Source: Stentor coeruleus (Eukaryota > Ciliophora > Heterotrichea > Heterotrichida > Stentoridae). From it: a stretch of 64,000 nucleotides of DNA. The translations under genes were made by a program, and so were the position numbers. Location: assembly GCA_001970955.1 (NCBI GenBank), contig MPUH01000196.1, positions 1 to 64,000 of the forward strand, read 5' to 3'. This document shows positions 49,502 to 59,546 of this stretch, in pieces. The notes beneath the pieces are model-generated. The model saw nothing but the letters and a program-made list of their open reading frames with translations. It searched no databases and had not been told where the DNA came from. Position 1 is the stretch's first letter, and each line of letters starts with the position of its first letter.

Positions 49502-51077
49502 TCACGAACTAAAATATAGTTTATTTATACCAAACTCATGATTGAGAAAAGATTCCTTTTTAAAAGCTTTTCTCTGTGGCTTGTTATAGTTTTTCTTAAT
49601 CCAATTATGATTCAGGGCCATTTCAGCTGTAATCCTCTGTTTAGGTTCCCAGACAATGATTTCCTTAATAAAATCAACAAAAGTCAAATCANATCAATTT
49701 TAAAACCCTCCTAACCCCTCACACATATTCAGGGCCATTTCAGCTGTAATCCTCTGTTTAGGTTCCCAGACAATGATTTCCTTAATAAAATCAACAAAAG
49801 TCAAATCATGCAATCCAATAATCTCAACTAAAGTCCTACACATCCCATTCCTACATTTTTCNATCAACAAAAGTCAAATCATGCAATCCAATAATCTCAA
49901 CTAAAGTCCTACACATCCCATTCCTACATTTTTCCCTATAAGCATTTTTTTCATCATCAAAATTGATTTTCTTCCTTTTACACTGATAAATCAACGATTG
50001 TGGGGGCATTCCAAGTACTTCAATAATTTTACCCAACAATTCAGACTCATCATCAGCTGGAAAAAGTGGATACCCAACATAAAGTTCAATCAAAATACAC
50101 CCAAAACTCCATAAATCAATAGGAGGACCATAAGGAATTCCCATAATAACCTCAGGTGCTCTATAATACCTTGATTGTATATAACTATATAATCTTTCAT
50201 TAACATAACATGATGATCCAAAATCTATAATTTTAATACAATTCCCTGAACCATTAGTCATTATAACATTTTCTGGTTTTAAATCACAATGAACTATATC
50301 ATTTATATGCATAAAACGTATTGCCTTAAGCATTTGTCGGGCAAAGTTTTGAAGTACAGGGAAATTGAATTGTTTAAACATACTGATTTTAGAGTATTCA
50401 TATAGATTTATACCTAAAAGTTCAAATACCATGCAAATATGTGAACGAAAAGTAAAAGAGTTTTTAAGTCTGACGATATTTTCGGTGTTTGAAGGGTCGG
50501 ATTTGTTGAGGGTTTTGAGGATTTTGATTTCAATCATGGCTTGGCGGTTGAGTTTCGGTTTGTTTTTTACGATTTTTATAGCAACGAGTTCTTTTATTAG
50601 ATGGTCGAAACATTTACAAACTTGGCCAAAAGTCCCTTTGCCTATGCTATCGATGATTTCATAGCGATATTCAATATGGTCACCTTTTAAAAGCAGATAT
50701 TCACCTTTGTTTGTATCGTAGCCCCAGTTGCGATCAGTTATTTTACCTCTGATTTTATTGAGTTTCCCTATATAGAATATTTTATCATAGTCTAAGATTT
50801 CAGTATGCTCATATTCGCTTAAATAGTTACTTAAAAGCTTTAAAACAGTCTCAGGGTCAGTTGGAAGTAAAGAAAAAACTTCAGGGTTTGTTGCTTGAGG
50901 TAAAGTTTTAAGTAATGTACGGGATGTAACTGGACGGGATATTTCAGGTCTAGTTATAGATAAAGAACGTTGACGGGTGGTATTTGGGACCATAATATGA
51001 GGGACAAAAGGTTTAAAGTTGATAGATGTCCTTCGAAATTGCCTTTGATGAGGATTTATTGGGCTAACAATCGACAT
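49502..51077 (-). CDS. DYRK-family protein kinase (gene model broken by assembly)
   Basis: ATG at 51077, TGA at 49502-49504. The kinase domain shows GKGTFGQV, VAIKIVKN, HCDLKPEN, DFGSSC, the DYRK hallmark YxY in the activation loop (RLYSYIQSRYYRAPEV) and a DYRK-homology box upstream (~100-130). DYRKs autophosphorylate the second Tyr of that loop and then act on Ser/Thr. The coding strand is interrupted by two Ns (49862 and 49692), each between duplicated sequence. Skipping the duplicates, the frame passes from TLVEIIGLHDLTFVD into FIKEIIVWEPKQRITAEMAL and ends LYFSS. The biological gene is therefore probably intact, ~470 residues. Confidence 0.85.
49611..49934. other. Two assembly joins inside the DYRK gene
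   Basis: 49611-49691 equals 49728-49808 (81 bp) around the N at 49692. 49790-49861 equals 49863-49934 (72 bp) around the N at 49862. These are unmerged contig overlaps. Bases 49693-49727 have no match on the left contig. Confidence 0.9.
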
Positions 51078-52487
51078 AAAATTATTAAAAACACTTAATT
51101 AACTGATGAGGACGCGTTCTTTAAAATAATCAGGTTTAGGGTTTAATAAATAATGGACTTATACTCACTTTATGAATTCATCTGGGAGATTATGCGTATT
51201 TTCAATGCTTTCTATAAGCTTTTATCGGTATTATAAATACCAGCAATTGTTTACTTATATTTTCTCTCAGATTCATCAATAAAATAATGATTTTGTATGA
51301 CTTCTAATATTTCATTACATTCTTTAAACTTTTTTGTTATTTATTCATATAAACTTTCATTAACATTTTTTTTTCTTGTATTGTTTTTCTTGATATCTTC
51401 TAGTAAGTCCTTCTATTTTCCCAAGAATAACTTCAAAATTTAAATCAAGTTTTTATTTTCTATTTAAACTTTCCTATATATTTTTTAGGAATTTGGCCCT
51501 TTCATCTATGGTTTTTAGATTTTTAATTAAACTTTCGCATTTAAGTTTCAGCTTTGGATATGAGTTTATTCTAAAATTATAGATAATATAAGCTCTTTAA
51601 ATAAACCTTGAACTTGATAAAAACAATCATATTCTTGTTGGATTTCATCTTGTTCATGGATTATTGAACTTAGGGTTAAGAGGCTAATTTTTCTGAAGTT
51701 CTCGATGAATTTGTAGATTTCTAAGGATTTTATTGAAAAAACTCTTCTTATTTCATTAATAGGTTGAGGTTTTAGAATTCTAATGATTCGGTAAAGATTT
51801 CATGGATTTCTTGTGTTATTTTGTCTATATCGTGGATTTTATCTATCATAAAATTTCTGATATTGTCGCTTTTTATCTTTAAGATCTTATAATAAACTGT
51901 TTTCATATATTTCTGGGTTATAAAATCAGAAATTACTTGATAGTTTATGTTATAAATACTTTGGAAATAAGACATTTCAGAGAAGGAAAAAAATTGATCT
52001 GATTATATTTATTTAGGATCCAAGTGAGGTGTTTTTTAATTTTTGGAAAAGTGAATAGCCAGTCTAAGGATTTTTTCACTGGATTTTAGAGCTTCTGATA
52101 AAGAGATTTAGGTTATATACGCGGCATAACTTTTTGATAAAAGCTTTCATAAAGATTCTTTACCGGACATTTTTATTATGAAATGACCTTGGGATTTAGA
52201 AAGTAGGTGTTAGGGTTTTAGGTTTTGATATGATTTTATTGAATTTAATGATAAAAGTCACAATTTCCAAAATTTATCATAAAAATCCTATACATATAAT
52301 ATTTTATATAACAACTACTATAACTCTACATCTCAATTTACTTTTCTTACAATTTTATCATATACCATCATTATCTATATCTTTAAATATCATCCTTTAT
52401 CTTTCTTATTCAAATAGGTCTTATAAACAAATTTTCTAATTTCCAGCCATATATTTATTACAATTCTCTATCTTTAGCATATACTAA
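51078..52487. other. Intergenic, 1.4 kb, with a possible eroded gene
   Basis: Apart from the minus-strand relic (51350-51975), nothing is recognised. The right end (52220-52487) is C-rich and G-poor, the downstream side of the next minus-strand gene. Confidence 0.45.
51350..51975 (-). pseudogene. Possible eroded coiled-coil gene
   Basis: From an ATG at 51975 the minus strand encodes 67 residues (including IDKIHDIDKITQEIHEIF) before a stop. A second coding-like stretch of ~60 codons follows in another frame (SLEIYKFIENFRKISLLTLS ... FKELILSIILE), and a third with in-frame stops after that. All are Ile/Lys/Glu-rich helices of the same style. No 15-nt intron fits between them. It is most easily read as a decayed host gene, but chance ORFs cannot be excluded. 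Confidence 0.35.
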
Positions 52488-52943
52488 TTAACTATTATAC
52501 ACCCTCGACCTTGAGATTCTTTTTTTAATAGAACTTGTTCCTATAAATGATATAGGTAACCTTATAGATCCTAAATACTTATCAGGTGATAAAAGCTTTT
52601 GTTGATTTTTTTTTACATTAGGCGAGTAGATTTTGCTGACTCTCATAAGATCAGAATTTATGCCTTTTTTAGATGTTTTGACTAGAGAATTGCTCCGTAT
52701 AGAGTTTTTGGATTTGTGACGAGGTTTAGGACCTGAGGATGGAGTTTTTCTGTAGTCACCATCAAAACTTTTAAATATAGCATTTTTGTTCTGCCTTTCA
52801 CGTGTTTTTTTCACGACTAGAAGTCTTTCGAACAGGTCTTGATATTCGAAATGAACACCGTATTTATCTGCTGGTTCACCTGACCTTCTACCCAAAGGCT
52901 GCTTAAGCATATATTCCATAATACTATTAGAGGTATAATTCAT
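52488..52943 (-). CDS. Small basic protein of unknown function
   Basis: 151 residues, ATG at 52943. The N-terminal half includes a conserved-looking EPADKYGVHFEYQDLFERLL helix. The rest is Lys/Arg/Ser-rich with several Ser-Pro sites and ends KKRISRSRVYNS. No domain recognised. Similar in style to the other small basic proteins in this window, possibly cytoskeletal. Confidence 0.6.
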   Translation of the reverse strand: MNYTSNSIMEYMLKQPLGRRSGEPADKYGVHFEYQDLFERLLVVKKTRERQNKNAIFKSFDGDYRKTPSSGPKPRHKSKNSIRSNSLVKTSKKGINSDLMRVSKIYSPNVKKNQQKLLSPDKYLGSIRLPISFIGTSSIKKRISRSRVYNS

Positions 52944-53977
52944 AACAGCTTGTTGTAAAAATAATGATTTAATTTCCTCATGATTAAAACCTGTAGATTT
53001 ATTATTATAAAAGGAAATACTTGCTTTTTATGAGAAGTTATCACAAGTAAGGGGTAGGATTTTTGGTATTAAGTCTACAATCTAGGAAATTTATTTGAAA
53101 AGAAATAAATAAAGTAAATCATATTTGCTGAGAACCAAAAGTAAAAGGAAAAAAATTAGCTAAAATATACAAATGACAAGAAGTTATACATTTTAGCTTG
53201 AAAAAACTGCCTAAAATCATTCCCACAAGATTGTGAATATAATTTCATGAATATCGTTGCCATTATATGAAAAAAATCTTAGATAATATCAAAAGATTAT
53301 TTTTTTATCATACAGGCATTGTAGATATTATAATCAGCTAATGATCGAATACTCAAAAGCATTTCATACTATCATACTGACAATTTTATATTATTTGAGG
53401 CAAATACTATAGTGAAATCTTGCAGACACTAGAAAGATTTGAAGAATTCTTTTGTGTATTGTATGGAATAATGATATTATGGATTGTGTTGAAAGATTNA
53501 AGATTTGAAGAATTCTTTTGTGTATTGTATGGAATAATGATATTATGGATTGTGTTGAAAGATTCAAAGGAGTTTTTTAAAGATATTCCGAATATTACTT
53601 ATTTCTCATAGCAAAAGTATAAGCTTTATCATTAGTCAAAAATATCTCTTTTATCCCTAAATCCCTTTAAGACCATATCTAAAGCTTTCTAAATATTCAA
53701 CTTTTCTGTCAATAGTAATTTCCCCAGCATTTTCATGCCGTATAGTAAAAAGCAGCATCCTAACAAAATTAAACCTTTTATATACCATAAAAAACTGCAT
53801 TTAAAATCCTTTAACATATACTCTTCTAACATATAATCCTTCCAACCCCTATCACATCTCCAACCATAAAAATTCTCTAAAACTTTCTCTTATAAAAATC
53901 CTAATTATCATCAAAAAAAACTTACTCCTAGTCACACTAAAACTCCAAAAAAAAACCCATAATTAAAACTTATATAA
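52944..53977. other. Intergenic with an assembly join
   Basis: No gene. 53650-53977 is C-rich and nearly G-free, the 5' flank of the plus gene at 53978. A duplicated 65-bp overlap lies at 53434-53564. Confidence 0.55.
53434..53564. other. Assembly join: 65-bp overlap duplicated around one N
   Basis: 53434-53498 and 53500-53564 are identical with an N at 53499. An apparent 63-residue ORF across the N is produced by this duplication and is not a gene. Confidence 0.9.
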
Positions 53978-54469
53978 ATGTCAAGAACCTCAATAAAAAC
54001 CAACAAAACCGTGACAGAATTCCGTAAATTTTCTCTAAACAACATATCCGAAACTATATCTTCAGCTTTCAACAACCCAATTCAAGAAACGAAAACCGAG
54101 CCTTCCAATAGCCGTAGATCAAAAATCCTCTCAAGCTTAAAAGCCCGTAACTCAGAAAAGGACTTTTTCTTAACTGAAGCTCAAATAAACGAAATCGATA
54201 TTCAAGACCAAACCCCAGACCCTGATCCTTTATCTTACGAACAAATGATTCAAGAAATCGAAGATATAAGTAGTGGTTTTAAAAACAGAGAAGATGATTT
54301 AGCTGAACTTAGAAGAAGAATAAAGAAATGTCAGATTGGTATTGAAGCTAGAGAAGTTCATTATCAAGGTCTTCATAAATCTGCTAATGAAATTGACTCA
54401 CAAAGTACTGCTTTAATGCAAAAATTCAAATCAATGTCTAGTCTTCCTAAATACCCTGGACGAAAATAG
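53978..54469 (+). CDS. Small coiled-coil protein
   Basis: 163 residues, ATG at 53978. A Ser/Thr-rich N terminus (~1-65) is followed by an acidic helix (DPLSYEQMIQEIEDISSGF) and a coiled coil (LAELRRRIKKCQIGIEAREV), ending SSLPKYPGRK. No family recognised. It lies 43 bp upstream of the SF3B5 start codon on the same strand. Confidence 0.65.
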   Translation: MSRTSIKTNKTVTEFRKFSLNNISETISSAFNNPIQETKTEPSNSRRSKILSSLKARNSEKDFFLTEAQINEIDIQDQTPDPDPLSYEQMIQEIEDISSGFKNREDDLAELRRRIKKCQIGIEAREVHYQGLHKSANEIDSQSTALMQKFKSMSSLPKYPGRK

Positions 54470-54512
54470 TTTATAATTTATCTTGTAATAGATATGAAGA
54501 TTTTTTAGATAA

Positions 54513-54776
54513 ATGGTAAGATATAGATAGTCTGATAGATGGAATGCTCAAGCACAGTTAGAACATTTACAACAGAAATATGTTGGAGCTGGGAATGCTG
54601 ATACTTCTAAATGGGAATGGGGATGTAGTATTAAAAGAGATTCTTATGCTTCACATATTGGTCATCATCCAAGATTACTGTTTATGTCTTTAGTTGAAAA
54701 TGAGAGTATTGCAAGGACTAAGCTACAGTTTTTAACTAAGATGATACAGCCTTGTGGACCTCCTGATAATAATTAG
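54513..54776 (+). CDS. SF3B5: Splicing factor 3B subunit 5 (SF3b10)
   Basis: The coding exons are 54513-54515 (only ATG) and 54531-54776, split by a 15-nt intron, giving 82 residues. The second exon opens SDRWNAQAQLEHLQQKYVG and continues AGNADTSKWEW, RDSYASHIGHH and MIQPCGPPDNN; human SF3B5 has DRYTIHSQLEHLQSKYIG, HADTTKWEW, RDSYASYMGHF and MLQPCGPP. Length fits the family (86 in human). SF3B5 is part of the SF3b complex of U2 snRNP that holds the branch-point helix. Without the intron there is no good start, so simple ORF calling misses this gene. Confidence 0.95.
54516..54530 (+). other. 15-nt intron directly after the start codon (SF3B5)
   Basis: GTAAGATATAGATAG, phase 0. Retention would stop translation after five extra codons. 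Confidence 0.93.
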
Positions 54777-55252
54777 TTTATTTCATATCAAAAACATAAT
54801 TTTTAGGATGAGAAAAAGATTTTTAAGGTTTGTTGGAATGATTAGGATGTTTTAGGATCCTGGTTTTTTGAAGTGATTAGAGAAGTTTGATGGGGTTTTT
54901 TTGGATTGTAATTGCTTTAGTTTGCTTTGTGATTAGTTTTGATGTTAGTTTTTTGATTTGGACTTTTTTTGGTAGGATATAAAATATTTGGTGCTAAGAT
55001 TTTTAGTATTAAGGTTTTTTGCAGTTTTTTTTATTTTAGATGAGAAATTTGATGATTTTTTAATATAGAAAAGATTATTGGATTGATAGAAAGTATTGTT
55101 GATTTTTGTCAGGGTGAATTTTATGAGGTTGATTTTTGGGAAATTGTTGATAAATTATAAAGATGATTATGGGTGTTAGGATTTGTGTTTATTTTTTGGA
55201 TAGAGGTTAATATAGATAAAATGTATTATATAATGATATACACTGAAGTAGT
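54777..55252. other. Convergent 3' spacer, C-poor
   Basis: About 480 bp, G/T-rich with very few C from the SF3B5 stop to the stop of the minus-strand channel gene. No ORF or repeat. Confidence 0.6.
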
Positions 55253-57682
55253 TTAATTATTTAGGTACTTTTGAAGATCAGTATATAAGCTTTGAAGATG
55301 GTGAACATTTTCTTGGGTTGATGAGGAGTTTTTTTTAAGTTCTTCGAATTTTTTACTCAGATCTTTAAGATATTCTTTAAAAGATTCTGATAGTAATAAA
55401 GTTTCTTTAGATTTTAATGCGAACTGTGCAAGAAGAGGACTATTTTTATATTTTTTTTTAAGAAGGTCTTCAACAGATATAGCTTCAGGCTGTAGTTCCC
55501 CTATTATAATTTTATGCGCGAGGTCATTGCGTCCCATGGATTCAGCTTGTATAATAGCCTTAAGCCTCTCAAGTACAACCTGCATTTTCAATTGTTGTTT
55601 TTTCTTTTGTTCTCTTATAACAAGTATTCTATTAATCACTGTATTTTTAAACCTGATCCTAGTCTTCAAACTATTTTTTCTCTGTTCATCCCCATATTTC
55701 TGTGATTTATGATAATCCAAAACCAAAATATCTGGAGCAGTCTTAGTCGGTGTATATTTAACAATAGTTTCTTCAATACTCTGTTTTATATAAGGAAACC
55801 TCTGTAAAATCTCATCAAGATGTTCCTGATTAAAAACCATAATTCTCGCTTGTTTTATACACCTACACGAAACCAAAAACCTTTGTTTCAAAACCAAAAG
55901 ATTCTGACATAAAACACTGCCTTTTCCCAGTTCTTCCACAACAAGATTAACACTTTTAATCTTTTTATTAATCCCAGATTTCTGACTATGTTTTTCAAGT
56001 CCTTTTTTAATGATTTTTTTAAACACAGTTTTGCCATGGACTTCAAATAATATCTGAACAGTTCCATCAAGTATCATAAAACATGAATTACATAAATCCC
56101 CTGCAACAAATAAATCTGTACCTACTGGGCAACTATATACAGGTAATGAATAAACCAGTTTATTAAAAGTTTTTATATCTAAACTTTGCAAATAAGTCAG
56201 TTTTGATAGTATTTTGTCTACAAAAATCCTATATGGGTCTTTGTATTTACTCACATTATTCAATAACACTTTTTTTACATTTGGGAATTTATTAAAAAGT
56301 GCTTGTATTTTACTATTGTTCAATACTGCTAATGTTGTAAATTCTATTGACTTTATTGTTGCTGTACGTGGGGTATTAAAAAGAACTGATATTTCTCCAA
56401 ATACTGAACCTACTTCTAGAAATCTTACAACATGTTTTTCTTTTAATTGGTCAAGAACTTCAACTTCACATTTACCTTCGCTTACGAAATACATACAATC
56501 GCCGGGTTCGAATTGTTTTATAACAGCTTCTTCAGGTTGACAGAATTTGTTATCGAGTTGTTGGAGGAGGTATTTTATTAGTTTTTGTTGATCGAGGAAA
56601 AGTTTACTGTTTTTAAAGAGTTTTTCGAATAGATTTGCGTTAAGTTTCTTTTTTATACTGGGTGGGAGAAAATGTATTAGTTTTTGATAGGAGATTTCTT
56701 GGTCGAGGATTGAAAAGGAGTTGTTGAAAAAATCAGTGATTGAGGCTTGGAGGTCGTTGGGGAGGTTGAGGTTTTTGATGGTTGTTGAAATTTTTTCTTG
56801 TTCTTGGGCGAATTTGAAGGAACCTTTGCTGAGGTCTTGGAGGATGACGATGATACTGCCGTAGAGCACACCGACTATTAGCATGCCGGCGACTATGAAA
56901 ATTGCTAGAATTACATACTCATACTCATAACTTGGCATCATCTCAATCCTGCTAATAGACGACACTATTGTATACAAGCACCAAGAATATCTCTCTTTAA
57001 GTGGTCGTTCATAAAAGTCTTCATCTCTAACAATCAACGAAAACGGTTGCCACACTTTATGTTCTATAACAATAACATACCAAAAGCAAGCCATCAAATG
57101 TAAATATATACAAATCCACAATGCAAGTTCAAAAAACTTTATAACAAGCCTTAAAGTTTTCTTCAATCTAAAATACATCAATCTATTAACAATAGTAAAA
57201 ATTCTCAATATTTTGCTTAAACGTACTAAAGTAATAGTAATATCTATAACAGTACAAGAAATGCCTATAAAAAATATTGGAACTGCCGATAAAAGGTCTA
57301 TAATCAAAGTAGTTTTTAAATACTTAAAACTGATTTTCGATAAAGATAATACATTTTCTCCTGTATGAGAGTCTATATATGTTGTTGTAAAGTTAATATA
57401 AAGATCACCGATACAAACTAAATCTAGAAAAAGTCCAACAACTTTGACTGTAGGGTCAAACATATGTACGCATTCAAATGATAAGTAATAAACTACATCA
57501 AAAGCGTTGTAAAGGCCGAATAACAAAAGAAAAGTGTCCCATTGAAGCCGGGATATGGCTGTTACGTTTAAGAGGTATGCTGGGACTTTTTCACTTTTGA
57601 TTGATGTGCTGTTTTGGCTTCGTAAATTGTTTATTTCTTCAAGTTCAACTCTTTCATATTTAGCCATATTATTTATATCCAT
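55253..57682 (-). CDS. Cyclic-nucleotide-gated-type ion channel with two CNBDs
   Basis: 809 residues. Six membrane segments span ~50-285, with an S4 bearing Arg/Lys at three-residue steps (VRLSKILRIF, 153-162). The pore region reads YSWCLYTIVSSISRIEMMP: no K+-channel GYG, and aligned with the CNG filter TIGETPP only the Glu (247) is kept. A C-linker follows, then a good cyclic-nucleotide domain (~375-470; FGEISVLF...PRTATI has the phosphate-binding Glu and Arg). A second CNBD-like domain (~525-640) lacks that cassette. A Lys/Glu-rich helical tail ends the protein. Likely a cation channel tuned by cAMP or cGMP, with ciliary or body-membrane location unknown. Confidence 0.88.
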   Translation of the reverse strand: MDINNMAKYERVELEEINNLRSQNSTSIKSEKVPAYLLNVTAISRLQWDTFLLLFGLYNAFDVVYYLSFECVHMFDPTVKVVGLFLDLVCIGDLYINFTTTYIDSHTGENVLSLSKISFKYLKTTLIIDLLSAVPIFFIGISCTVIDITITLVRLSKILRIFTIVNRLMYFRLKKTLRLVIKFFELALWICIYLHLMACFWYVIVIEHKVWQPFSLIVRDEDFYERPLKERYSWCLYTIVSSISRIEMMPSYEYEYVILAIFIVAGMLIVGVLYGSIIVILQDLSKGSFKFAQEQEKISTTIKNLNLPNDLQASITDFFNNSFSILDQEISYQKLIHFLPPSIKKKLNANLFEKLFKNSKLFLDQQKLIKYLLQQLDNKFCQPEEAVIKQFEPGDCMYFVSEGKCEVEVLDQLKEKHVVRFLEVGSVFGEISVLFNTPRTATIKSIEFTTLAVLNNSKIQALFNKFPNVKKVLLNNVSKYKDPYRIFVDKILSKLTYLQSLDIKTFNKLVYSLPVYSCPVGTDLFVAGDLCNSCFMILDGTVQILFEVHGKTVFKKIIKKGLEKHSQKSGINKKIKSVNLVVEELGKGSVLCQNLLVLKQRFLVSCRCIKQARIMVFNQEHLDEILQRFPYIKQSIEETIVKYTPTKTAPDILVLDYHKSQKYGDEQRKNSLKTRIRFKNTVINRILVIREQKKKQQLKMQVVLERLKAIIQAESMGRNDLAHKIIIGELQPEAISVEDLLKKKYKNSPLLAQFALKSKETLLLSESFKEYLKDLSKKFEELKKNSSSTQENVHHLQSLYTDLQKYLNN

Positions 57683-58401
57683 TCTTGCAAACCATATTTT
57701 CGCATCGACTCTAAACTCTAAGTCTTACTCTATATGGTCTTCCTTATTATCTTTTATTTCTTTATACCCTAAGGTATCGTTTATAAAAAAAAATTTCTAT
57801 TATTTAAAATTCTAAAATCAGATTACAATTTTATCTAAGCTTAGAAATACAAAAAACTTCTTTCTCGAAAAAGATGATATCGTAAAAACAAACCTAATAG
57901 CATCTTTAATCTCCATTTTAGAATCTTTCACATGATATCAAAGATGATAAAGACTCAGAAAATATAGGAGCTATGATCCTAATGGGGTAAAACAGCTAGA
58001 AAACTAAAAAATATCTGAAGGATAATTTTAATAAACCTAATATTCTTAATATAATAGAAAAAATAAGGAATAGCTGTTAAATGAAAGATGCTAAGAAAAA
58101 ATAGTTTTTTTATATAAGATAAATAGCGAAATTGATAGAAGAAATACTAAATTTATATATTAAATACTATTATAATCAAGTTCCACTATAAAGTAATTTC
58201 AAGTATTTTTTTTTATGTTGCAAGTGAGTAAAAATGCTTCATAAAAAAAAAGATAACAAACCCAAAGTTTTATTCAAAAAAATCATAAAACCAGCATTGG
58301 AAGTGGATTTTCAAAAAAAAATCCTCAAGGTAAAATCATAAAACCCATAAAAACCATAAAAACTAAACTCCAAACCAAAAATTAACTCAAAACTACAAAA
58401 A
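57683..58401. other. Intergenic, 0.7 kb, nothing firm
   Basis: A short plus-strand coding-like piece near 57840-57930 (FFLEKDDIVKTNLIASLISI) ends in stops and is probably chance or a relic. The right end (58260-58401) is C-rich and G-poor, downstream of the next minus-strand gene. Confidence 0.45.
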
Positions 58402-58896
58402 TCACGAGTTTTCATTAGATATCTTAACCGAACTTCTATTACGAAATTTCAACCGACTTAAAGTTCTCATGTTTTCAATCTCTCTAGTCTTACTTACAGG
58501 CAAAGGCATCCTAACAATCGACATTTTCGTGTTTACTTCTTCTTGATTTGAATCTCTAATCATATTAAGCCTATTCCTCAACACCCTTAAATCTTTATTC
58601 TTTATATGATTAACAGTCTCACATTTGTCTATAAGATTAAGTCTTAAGCTTTGTTTCATACATCCAGGGGATTTAGATATAAAATTCATCTTTGATAATG
58701 ATTTAACTCGACTTTTAGCAAAGTTATCAGGGTTTTCGTTAGACTCAGCTTCTACACTAGGAAGACGAATTGTAAGTTTAGTTGTACTTAGATTTCGATC
58801 TGATATCTGAGGTTTAATGAAATAGTTTTTATGTGTTGTATGGATCTTTGTTCTTATAAAAAGCCCTGAGAGTTCTAAAGGGTCTTGGGTTTTCAT
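58402..58896 (-). CDS. Small basic protein of unknown function
   Basis: 164 residues, ATG at 58896. Rich in Ser, Asn, Arg and Lys with no membrane segment. It holds a short helix (KDLRVLRNRLNMIRDSNQEE near 100-120) and ends SVKISNENS. No family recognised. It reads in the same direction as the channel, 720 bp apart. Confidence 0.6.
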   Translation of the reverse strand: MKTQDPLELSGLFIRTKIHTTHKNYFIKPQISDRNLSTTKLTIRLPSVEAESNENPDNFAKSRVKSLSKMNFISKSPGCMKQSLRLNLIDKCETVNHIKNKDLRVLRNRLNMIRDSNQEEVNTKMSIVRMPLPVSKTREIENMRTLSRLKFRNRSSVKISNENS

Positions 58897-59546
58897 TAAG
58901 TTAACTGAAATGTTATAAAAATGACATTAAAGATTTGACAGAATTTATGTTTTGTGATATATTTTTAGGGAGAGGATTATATTTTGGTTATGATGATTTT
59001 GTATTGGAGATTTAAAGATAGGGTTTTTATAAAAGAAGTAAAGGTTTGTGTAGATTATGATAATTTAGATATGAAATAATATTTTAGATGTATGATTAAG
59101 ATTATTAGGATGCATATTGTTGGGTTTTTAGTGATTATTAAACTGTTGTTAAAAGGACTGTTTTAGGCTGATGTTCTATTATGTGATATTTGAGGGATAA
59201 ATAGTGAGTATTTTGTTTTCGATAGTATTTATATGGAAAAATAAAAGATTATAGGAAATTATTACCCCAAATCAAAAAATATCCCATACAAAATCCAAAA
59301 CATTTCAAATTGACCAACAACAAATAGAAACCAAATCGACATAGTCCAAGAATTCAAACAAATCATAGTATATCCAATACAAAAAAAATCCCCACAAGAC
59401 AAACTGCATATCATAAGAGATTTCACTTCAAAAATCTCAGATAATACTAGCAAGCCTAAGAACGAGTTACCTTCATATCTATGATTTTATAAGTCTAAAT
59501 AAGATTTTTAATAATACTGTATATAGAAAGAAAACTTATTATAAGA
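58897..59546. other. Intergenic, nothing firm
   Basis: 58920-59230 is G/T-rich and C-poor (5' flank of the minus-strand gene). A hydrophobic minus-strand frame at 59262-59453 begins with TTG and lacks a supported start. Confidence 0.45.

Noticed and set aside
53420-53611. 63-residue ORF with an internal repeat
   Set aside because: The repeat is the duplicated 65-bp contig overlap around the N.
57840-58020. Short coding-like piece upstream of the CNG channel
   Set aside because: Only ~30 codons before stops; within chance expectation.
59262-59484. Hydrophobic minus-strand ORF with a 15-nt GT-AG string (GTAACTCGTTCTTAG) upstream
   Set aside because: The string lacks the conserved A at positions 10 and 12, and joining ATGAAG to the ORF gives the wrong frame with an immediate stop.
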